NCBI RefSeq assembly: GCF_003258595.1
Contig: NZ_QHHQ01000001.1
Location: 1,816,621 to 1,880,620, forward strand
Direction: 5' to 3'
From: Acuticoccus sediminis
GTDB taxonomy: Bacteria > Pseudomonadota > Alphaproteobacteria > Rhizobiales > Amorphaceae
Length of the DNA stretch: 64,000 nt
In this document: one piece after another, positions 58,451 through 64,000 of the stretch
Layout: every line of letters starts with the position of its first letter
Position numbering within the stretch: position 1 is the stretch's first letter
The notes under the pieces: model-generated
What the model was told of the DNA's origin: nothing
The model's database searches: none
What the model saw: only the letters and a program-made list of their open reading frames with translations
Translations under genes and position numbers: made by a program

Positions 58451-58753
58451 ATGAACCTTTCGCCGCGGGAGAAGGACAAGCTCCTCATTTCCGTCGCCGC
58501 CGACGTAGCGCGCCGCCGGCGCGAACGCGGCGTGAAGCTGAACTACCCCGAGGCGATCGCCCTGATCTCCGACTTCGTGATGGAAGGCGCCCGCGACGGA
58601 CGCTCCGTCGCCGACCTGATGGAGGCCGGCGCCGCCGTGGTGCCGAAGGAAGCCGTCATGGAAGGCATCGCCGAGATGATCCACGACGTGCAGGTCGAGG
58701 CCACCTTCCCGGACGGCACCAAGCTCGTCACCGTCCACAATCCCATCCGGTAG
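58451..58753 (+). CDS. ureA: Urease gamma subunit
   Basis: 100-aa small urease subunit: [24 protein letters not shown] split by family positions, [53 protein letters not shown]. Full length, all conserved blocks. Starts 47 bases after ureD. In the same operon a DUF1272 gene sits between it and ureB. Confidence 0.97.
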   Translation: MNLSPREKDKLLISVAADVARRRRERGVKLNYPEAIALISDFVMEGARDGRSVADLMEAGAAVVPKEAVMEGIAEMIHDVQVEATFPDGTKLVTVHNPIR

Positions 58754-58759
58754 GGCGCC

Positions 58760-59020
58760 GTGCTGAAGCTGAAGCCCAACTGCGAGTGCTGCGACCGGGA
58801 CCTGCCGCCGGAATCGCCGGACGCTCGCATCTGCACCTACGAGTGCACCTTCTGCGTCGACTGCGTCGAGGGGCCGCTCGGCGGCACCTGTCCGAACTGC
58901 GGCGGCGAGCTCGTCCGCCGTCCGGTGCGTCCGCCGCACATGCTGGCGAGGCATCCCGCGTCCACCGAACGCGTCCTCGGCTCGAAGCCGGAGTGCGTCG
59001 CTCTCAGAGGTGCAGCATGA
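58760..59020 (+). CDS. DUF1272 family cysteine-rich protein
   Basis: 86-aa protein with a GTG start 7 bases after the ureA stop. Cys pattern [20 protein letters not shown] and [15 protein letters not shown] implies zinc-finger-like folding; DUF1272 proteins have this layout and no known function. The stop overlaps the ureB ATG (ATGA), so it is translated with the urease subunits. A role in nickel or zinc handling is a guess from context. C-terminal 25 residues are not in the family core. Confidence 0.87.
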   Translation: MLKLKPNCECCDRDLPPESPDARICTYECTFCVDCVEGPLGGTCPNCGGELVRRPVRPPHMLARHPASTERVLGSKPECVALRGAA

Positions 59021-59325
59021 TCCCCGGCGAAATCATCACTCCGGACGGCGACATCGAGCTGAACGCCGGCGCCGACGTCGTCGAGGTGCTCGTCGCCAAC
59101 ACCGGCGACCGCCCGATCCAGGTCGGCTCGCACTACCATTTCTACGAGACGAACGCGGCGCTCTCCTTCGACCGGGAGGCGGCGCGCGGGCGGCGGCTCG
59201 ACATTCCGTCAGGCTCGGCGACCCGGTTCGAGCCGGGGCAGGAGCGCACGGTGCGCCTCATCCCGTACCTCGGGGCACGGATCGTGCACGGTTTCAACGC
59301 GAAGGTGGCCGGCCCGCTCGACTGA
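59017..59325 (+). CDS. ureB: Urease beta subunit
   Basis: 102-aa beta subunit: [62 protein letters not shown] in family blocks, [17 protein letters not shown], and [11 protein letters not shown]. Full length. The alpha (catalytic) gene ureC, which normally follows immediately, is replaced by a cyclase-family gene. Confidence 0.97.
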   Translation: MIPGEIITPDGDIELNAGADVVEVLVANTGDRPIQVGSHYHFYETNAALSFDREAARGRRLDIPSGSATRFEPGQERTVRLIPYLGARIVHGFNAKVAGPLD

Positions 59326-59368
59326 TCCCCGGTCCGCGCCCCCTCCAGCAAAAACGGGAGGCTCAGCC

Positions 59369-60220
59369 ATGTGCGGACAATGCGTGATCGACAACGTGCG
59401 GCAATCGATGATGAGCCGCCGCAGCCTGCTCCTGGGCGCTGCGGCGACCGGCGCGGCGGCGGCCGCACTCGGCACGCCGCGCCCGGCGCTGGCCCAGACG
59501 GCCGAGGCGGGCGGCGTCTCCGGCCGCTTCTCCGGCGTCGCCGATCTGACCCATACCCTGGTGCCGGACTTCCCGACTTTCTCCGGCAAGCCGCAGTTCG
59601 AGGCCAACCAGGTCTACTTCCGCGACAAGGACGGCTATAACCTCTCGATCCTCACCATCGACGAGCACACCGGCACCCACGTCGACGCCCCGCTCCACTT
59701 CTCGACGGACGGGCAGTCGGTGGACGAGATCCCGGTCGCCAACCTCGTCGCGCCGCTGGTGATCGTCGACATCGCCGCCCGGGCGGCCGACGACGCCGAT
59801 GCGCAGGTGACGCCCGACGACCTCAAGGCCTGGATCTCCGCCAACGGCGAGATGCCGGACCGGTGCTGCGTCGCGATGCACTCCGGCTGGGCGGAGAAGG
59901 TCGGCGGCGACGGCTTCCGCAACGCCGACGGCGACGGCGTGATGCATTTCCCCGGCTTCCATCCGGAAGCGGCGGCGATGCTGATGGAGGAGACCGGCGC
60001 CATCGGCATCGGGGTCGACACATTGTCGCTGGACCACGGCGCGTCGGCCGATTTCGGGACCCACAACTCTTGGCTCCCGACCAACCGCTGGGGCGTCGAA
60101 TGCCTCGCCGGGCTGGGCGCGTTGCCGGCGAGCGGGGCGATGATCGTCCTCGGCGCACCCAAGCACAAGGGCGGCTCCGGCGGTCCGGCGCGCGTCTTCG
60201 CGCTGACGAAGGCCGCGTAA
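59369..60220 (+). CDS. Cyclase family protein, Tat-exported
   Basis: 283-aa protein of the cyclase/kynurenine-formamidase superfamily (PF04199-type). Twin-Arg signal SRRSLLLGAAATG at about residues 16-28, then Ala-rich core and cleavage near ALAQ. The metal motif HTGTHVDAPLHF lies near residue 100 and the family's later GVDTLSLDHG block is present. GGGAGG precedes ATG 59369. Unexpected neighbour of urease genes; may hydrolyse an amide or lactone in the periplasm. Substrate unknown. Confidence 0.88.
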   Translation: MCGQCVIDNVRQSMMSRRSLLLGAAATGAAAAALGTPRPALAQTAEAGGVSGRFSGVADLTHTLVPDFPTFSGKPQFEANQVYFRDKDGYNLSILTIDEHTGTHVDAPLHFSTDGQSVDEIPVANLVAPLVIVDIAARAADDADAQVTPDDLKAWISANGEMPDRCCVAMHSGWAEKVGGDGFRNADGDGVMHFPGFHPEAAAMLMEETGAIGIGVDTLSLDHGASADFGTHNSWLPTNRWGVECLAGLGALPASGAMIVLGAPKHKGGSGGPARVFALTKAA

Positions 60221-60281
60221 CGGCAAGGGGTTGGCGAGGGCGTCCCCCGATCCCATGTGGCTGGCGTCACAGGGGCGGGGC

Positions 60282-61328
60282 ATGCACATCTTCGTTTCGG
60301 GCGCTGGCCCGGTAGGGCTGTCGGCCGCGATCGCGCTGGCAGCCCGCGGCTACCAGGTCACCATCGCCGACCGCGAGGTCGGGCTGACCGATCAGGCCCG
60401 CGCCGTCGGCGTCAATCGCAATACCCTGTCGCTGCTGACCCACTGCGGCGCCGCGGCGCGTGTCCTGGAGGAGGCGCAGCGCGTCCGCAGCGTGCGGTTC
60501 CTTCAGGGCGAGACGCTCCTGACGCGCCTCAAGGTGCCGGGGCAGGACAAGCGCCTCCCGACGCTGGTCGCGCTGCCGCAGAGCGAGACCGAGCGGATCC
60601 TCGCCGAGACCCTCGCGCGGTATGCGATCGACGTCCTCTGGCAGCACGAGACGACGGCGCTGACCCAGTCGGACGCCGGCGTCGAGGCGACGCTGACGCA
60701 CGTCGGGACGGGTGAGACGCGCGCCGTCAGCGCCGACTACGCGTTCGGGGCGGACGGCTCCCACTCGGCCGTGCGGCGGCTCCTCGACATCGACTTTCCC
60801 GGCCGGCAGGTCGGCGGCACATGGAGCGTCGCCGACGCCGAGTGCGATTTTCCCTGGCCGGAGCAGGCCTGCGCGGTGCTGTCGGACGTCTGCGAGGTGG
60901 CGTTCATGATCACCATCGGCGCGGGGCGCTACCGCCTCATCGCCAACCACCCGGACGTCCTCGAGACCGCGCGGCGGCTGATGCCCGTGAACCGGGTGAT
61001 CAGCGACAACGCATTCCACGTCGACCTCCGCGTCGCCGAGGTCATGGGCAAGGGCCGCGTCGCGCTGGGCGGAGATGCCGCGCATGTCCACTCGCCGGTC
61101 GGCGGCCGGGGCATGAACCTGGGCATCGCCGACGCCTTCGCCTTCGCCGAGGCGGTGGAGCACGGCGACATGGCGCACTATCGTGCCGAACGTCTCGCCG
61201 CGGCCCATCGCGTGGTGCGCTGGACGGACCGCGCCTATCGCGCGCTGACGGCGACCTCCTCGATCGGGGTGTTCGCCCGCAATTCGGCGTTGCGAACGGT
61301 CGGTTTCTTATCGGGATTGCGAACTTAG
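60282..61328 (+). CDS. FAD-dependent monooxygenase (PHBH/UbiH-like)
   Basis: 348-aa single-component flavin monooxygenase. The FAD motif is SGAGPVGLSAAIALAARG near residue 5, DG motif GADGSHSAVRRLL near residue 160, and GD motif RVALGGDAAHVHSPVGGRGMNLGIADA near residue 260. ATG 60282 begins directly before the Rossmann strand. Substrates of this family are mainly phenolics; no ring-cleavage genes are adjacent. Not clearly in an operon with the cyclase gene (61-base gap). Confidence 0.9.
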   Translation: MHIFVSGAGPVGLSAAIALAARGYQVTIADREVGLTDQARAVGVNRNTLSLLTHCGAAARVLEEAQRVRSVRFLQGETLLTRLKVPGQDKRLPTLVALPQSETERILAETLARYAIDVLWQHETTALTQSDAGVEATLTHVGTGETRAVSADYAFGADGSHSAVRRLLDIDFPGRQVGGTWSVADAECDFPWPEQACAVLSDVCEVAFMITIGAGRYRLIANHPDVLETARRLMPVNRVISDNAFHVDLRVAEVMGKGRVALGGDAAHVHSPVGGRGMNLGIADAFAFAEAVEHGDMAHYRAERLAAAHRVVRWTDRAYRALTATSSIGVFARNSALRTVGFLSGLRT

Positions 61329-61509
61329 TCGCATCGGACCCCTGCCCGCGAGTGGCGGGGATCGTGGGGCGGGTCTACCCTGACCACCCTCGACGAACCG
61401 CCGCCGCACCGGACGCCTTGCGGTGCGGCCGGCGGACGACCCCGCCGCCTTCGTGGCCTCTGACGGGCCGCTGGCGGCTTCAACCAAGGCGCAATGAAAG
61501 GAAAGAGGC

Positions 61510-62364
61510 ATGAGCGGAAGCCTGCCCCTTCTCATCGACCCCGAGTGGCTCGCCGGCGAGCTCGGCGCGCCCGACCTGAAGATCCTCGACTGCACCGTGC
61601 AGATCGAGCCCAATCCTGCCGGAGGCGCGCCCGTCAACCGCCCCGACCGTGCCGCCTTCGAGACCGCGCACCTGCCCGGCGCGCAGTTCGCCGACCTGGT
61701 GAACGACCTCTCCGACACGTCGAATCGCTTCGCCTTCGCGGTTCCGAGCCAGGAGTCGTTCGCGGCCGCGATGTCGGCGCTCGGCGTGAACGACGGCGAT
61801 CGGGTGGTCCTCTACTCGACCGGCAATCCCTGGTGGGCGACGCGCGCCTGGTGGCTGCTGCGCCTCTTCGGCTACAACGAGGCGGGCGTGCTCGACGGCG
61901 GCATCAGGGCGTGGACAGCGGCCGGCCTGCCGGTCGAGAGCGGCCCGGCACCGGAGCCGGCGCCCGGGACCTTCACCGCCAGGCCGCCGCGCCCGCTGAT
62001 CGCCACCAAGGACGACGTCCTCGCCGCCATCGAGCGGGGGGAGACCTGCACGATCAACGCGCTTCCCGCGGCCAACTTCCGCGGCGAGGTGGGGCCGGGG
62101 CGGATCGCCGGGAGCGTCAGCGTGCCGGGCGTCGGCATGACCGACCCGCAGACCGGCCGCTTCCTGCCGCTCGACGACATCCGCCGGCAGCTCGAGTCGG
62201 TGGGGGCGTTCGAGAAGCAGGTCATCTCCTACTGCGGCGGCGGAATCACCGCGACGATCATCCCGTTCATGATGGCGCGCCTCGGCGGTCCCGAGCCGCT
62301 CGTCTACGACCACTCGCTCCAGGAGTGGGCGTCCGACAAGAGCATGCCGATGGAGCGCGGCTGA
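61510..62364 (+). CDS. sseA: 3-mercaptopyruvate sulfurtransferase (two-domain rhodanese)
   Basis: 284-aa tandem rhodanese. Domain 1 (about 1-140) has FETAHLPGAQFADL and YSTGNPWWATRAWWLLRLFG with a non-catalytic loop. Domain 2 (about 160-284) has nucleophile Cys in ISYCGGGITATI. The CGGGITA loop fits mercaptopyruvate sulfurtransferase variants more than thiosulfate types (CRxGxR/T). Sulfur transfer to cyanide or thiols in the cytoplasm. GAAAGGAAAGA precedes the ATG. Confidence 0.88.
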   Translation: MSGSLPLLIDPEWLAGELGAPDLKILDCTVQIEPNPAGGAPVNRPDRAAFETAHLPGAQFADLVNDLSDTSNRFAFAVPSQESFAAAMSALGVNDGDRVVLYSTGNPWWATRAWWLLRLFGYNEAGVLDGGIRAWTAAGLPVESGPAPEPAPGTFTARPPRPLIATKDDVLAAIERGETCTINALPAANFRGEVGPGRIAGSVSVPGVGMTDPQTGRFLPLDDIRRQLESVGAFEKQVISYCGGGITATIIPFMMARLGGPEPLVYDHSLQEWASDKSMPMERG

Positions 62365-62854
62365 CCGGATTTCGGCGGCCGGGGGAGGGGAGGCGCCCAC
62401 CTCCGGCCGTCTCCCGCGGCCGACGTTTCGGCGGCGCCGGGCCGACTCGGACCCGATACCGTGAGCGCGAATGGCGGAGGCCGGTCCATTCCGGCAGTAT
62501 GGTTAGTAATTGCGCCGGTCGCGCGCCGCGTACGCCTTGCGGCAATTCGATCCTTGTTCAACGCCTCGGCATGGCGCCGCGGAACGCATCGGCCGTGCGC
62601 CGGATATGCGCCGACAGGGTCATTTCATTGAATTCGCGGCGCTTTCGACCCGGCCTGTAGCCGCCGTGACATTCTTGCCGATCCCGTTACAAAACGTCGT
62701 CGTTCAGTGACGCAGCGTCCATCTTTCGCAACTGACACGCTTCCGGTTACGCACCCTTAACGCCACCCGGTCACAAAAACGGGTGACGGGGCTGGACGTC
62801 TGTCGGACGCCGCCATGACCGACCCGATCGCCGCAGCCACGTCGCCAGAAACCG
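62365..62854. other. Intergenic stretch upstream of ftsK
   Basis: 490 bases with no credible gene. One short stem ACCCG..CGGGT around 62767-62786 was seen but no obvious terminator or promoter consensus. The ftsK promoter must lie here. Confidence 0.5.
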
Positions 62855-64000
62855 ATGAGGCGTGCCGTGAGCGTGATGCGTTTGAGAGCTTTGGAGCAAA
62901 TCCTCGACGATCCTTCGGTGCTGTTCGCCCGCCGGGCGATGGCGACGATGGTCGGCCTGGGACTCATCGGACTGTCGGTCGTGCTGGCCGTGGCGCTGGC
63001 GACCTGGACGGTGTCGGATCCGAGCTTCACCCACGCGACCGACGCGCCCGTGCAGAACGCGATGGGCTCCTTCGGCGCGGCCTTCGCCGATCCGGTGATG
63101 CAGCTCTTCGGCGTCGCCGCGCCGCTCCTCATCCTGCCGCTGCCGCTCTGGGGCTTGCGTCTCGTCTCCGGACGTCCGGTGGGGTGGACGCCGGGGCGCG
63201 TCAGCGCCGGGATCGCCGCGCTGATCCTCGCGCCGGGCTTCGTCAACGTCTTCCCCGTCACCGAGACGTGGCCGCTGCCGCTGGGCCTCGGCGGCGTCAT
63301 CGGCAGCGTGCACAACTTCGTGTGGGCGGACGTCTTCGGGATCTCTTCGGGTTGGGTGCTCGGCTTCATCGGCGGCGTCACCGGTCTGGTGGCCGCCGTG
63401 GCGCTGGTCTCGGCGATCGCGCCGGCGCGCCGCCGTGAGCGCCCCGCCGACCTCGGCTTCACGATCCACCGCAGCCGCGTCGCGCCCGACGAGTACGGCC
63501 TCGACGACACCGACACCTATGAGGGCGACGCCGCCTCGCGCCTCGCCGAGCTCTACGGGGCGGCGACGCATCAGGTGATGATGTGGCGCACGCGCCTCGT
63601 CGGCCCGAAGCTGCGCCGGCGCAAGACCTCGGCCAAGCGGACCGCGCCGCGCACGACGTTGCGCGAGGCGCTGGAGGATGCGCCGGACGCCGTCCAGGAC
63701 CAGGACGTCTACCGTCCGCGCCGGGGCGAGCGGTCCCGGGCCGTGGCCGACACGACGCCGCAGTTCGATTTCGACCGCGAGGACGACTACACGCTCGAGG
63801 ACGAGTTCGAGCCGCAGGACGACTTCGGCTTCGAGGACGAGCCGGCGCCCGCTCCGCGCCAGCGCCAGGAGCCGCCGGTAGAGACCGCCCGCCGCGCGCC
63901 CGAGCCGGCCCGCCGCGCCGGGTCCGAGCGGGGCCGCCGCCCTGCGCCCGCCGAGAGGGCCGAGCCGGAGCCGCAGCGCCGCACCTCGCGCCGCAGCGAG
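62855..64000 (+). CDS. ftsK: DNA translocase FtsK, N-terminal part (3' end outside window)
   Basis: The frame is open to the window end; about 380 residues are visible. The N-terminus has four hydrophobic helices (for example MVGLGLIGLSVVLAVAL, PLLILPLPLWGL), typical of the 4TM membrane domain of FtsK/SpoIIIE, followed by an acidic/basic low-complexity linker (EDDYTLEDEFEPQDDFGFE). The motor and gamma domains lie beyond the window. Start is uncertain among ATG 62855, GTG 62867 and ATG 62876. FtsK links chromosome segregation with division. Confidence 0.85.
   Translation, partial: MRRAVSVMRLRALEQILDDPSVLFARRAMATMVGLGLIGLSVVLAVALATWTVSDPSFTHATDAPVQNAMGSFGAAFADPVMQLFGVAAPLLILPLPLWGLRLVSGRPVGWTPGRVSAGIAALILAPGFVNVFPVTETWPLPLGLGGVIGSVHNFVWADVFGISSGWVLGFIGGVTGLVAAVALVSAIAPARRRERPADLGFTIHRSRVAPDEYGLDDTDTYEGDAASRLAELYGAATHQVMMWRTRLVGPKLRRRKTSAKRTAPRTTLREALEDAPDAVQDQDVYRPRRGERSRAVADTTPQFDFDREDDYTLEDEFEPQDDFGFEDEPAPAPRQRQEPPVETARRAPEPARRAGSERGRRPAPAERAEPEPQRRTSRRSE

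Overview
The window is about 64 kb of very GC-rich bacterial chromosome. It looks alphaproteobacterial, most likely Hyphomicrobiales (Rhizobiales). The support is the aroA-cmk-rpsA order, a CpdR-type single-domain response regulator beside a tRNA-Val gene, a suhB/MmgR (alpha-r8)-like small RNA next to an inositol-phosphatase-family gene, an exact EcfG-type promoter (GGAAC-N17-CGTT), and the alphaproteobacterial style of RpoH, PdxA/PdxJ and FtsK. No phage, insertion sequence, CRISPR array or rRNA operon was seen. Coding density is high, and genes lie on both strands in short operons.

Layout. 1-4.1 kb: housekeeping aroA (5' cut off), cmk, rpsA with a textbook terminator, and a HIT hydrolase. 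4.1-10.7 kb: DUF892 stress protein, secreted tannase-family esterase, rpoH, modBC without modA, and a Leu/Glu/Phe/Val dehydrogenase. 10.8-15.6 kb: YCII protein, polA with a degenerate proofreading site, and a MerR regulator divergent from a cation transporter with a clear MerR operator between them. 15.6-22.5 kb: class A PBP, GNAT acetyltransferase, HisN/SuhB-family phosphatase, the sRNA, N-formylglutamate amidohydrolase, cpdR, tRNA-Val(GAC) and a lysozyme-like lipoprotein. 22.5-30.7 kb: 25-bp tandem repeats, a lone hydantoinase B, an AidB-like acyl-CoA dehydrogenase, plsY-dprA, an isocitrate/isopropylmalate-dehydrogenase relative lacking catalytic residues, and an alpha/beta hydrolase.

31.1-35.3 kb is the most unusual region. 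It is a tight minus-strand operon for three exported proteins: a papain-like protease with a DUF4384-like tail, an OmpA-type peptidoglycan-binding protein, and a caspase-like protease with a peptidoglycan-binding domain. It ends at a bidirectional terminator and looks like an envelope proteolytic module. A separate exported SH3/coiled-coil protein at 54.8 kb shares a similar short repeat type.

35.6-50.2 kb: DUF1244, GlpQ-type phosphodiesterase, the ilvA-pdxA-pdxJ overlap operon (B6 biosynthesis), an Asp/Asn hydroxylase-like protein, an SDR, a cold-shock gene behind an EcfG-type promoter, paiB, arginase, and cobalamin genes (cobB with a secreted VWA protein upstream; cbiD-cobK diverging). 50.2-64 kb: a second N-formylglutamate amidohydrolase, a large palindrome in a 776-bp gene-free stretch, a CsoR-type regulator, thrS with an extra C-terminal domain, a partial urease cluster (ureD-ureA-DUF1272-ureB, no ureC), a Tat-exported cyclase-family protein, an FAD monooxygenase, a mercaptopyruvate sulfurtransferase, and the 5' part of ftsK.

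All functional calls come from reading translated sequence and remembered family motifs. No database search was run.
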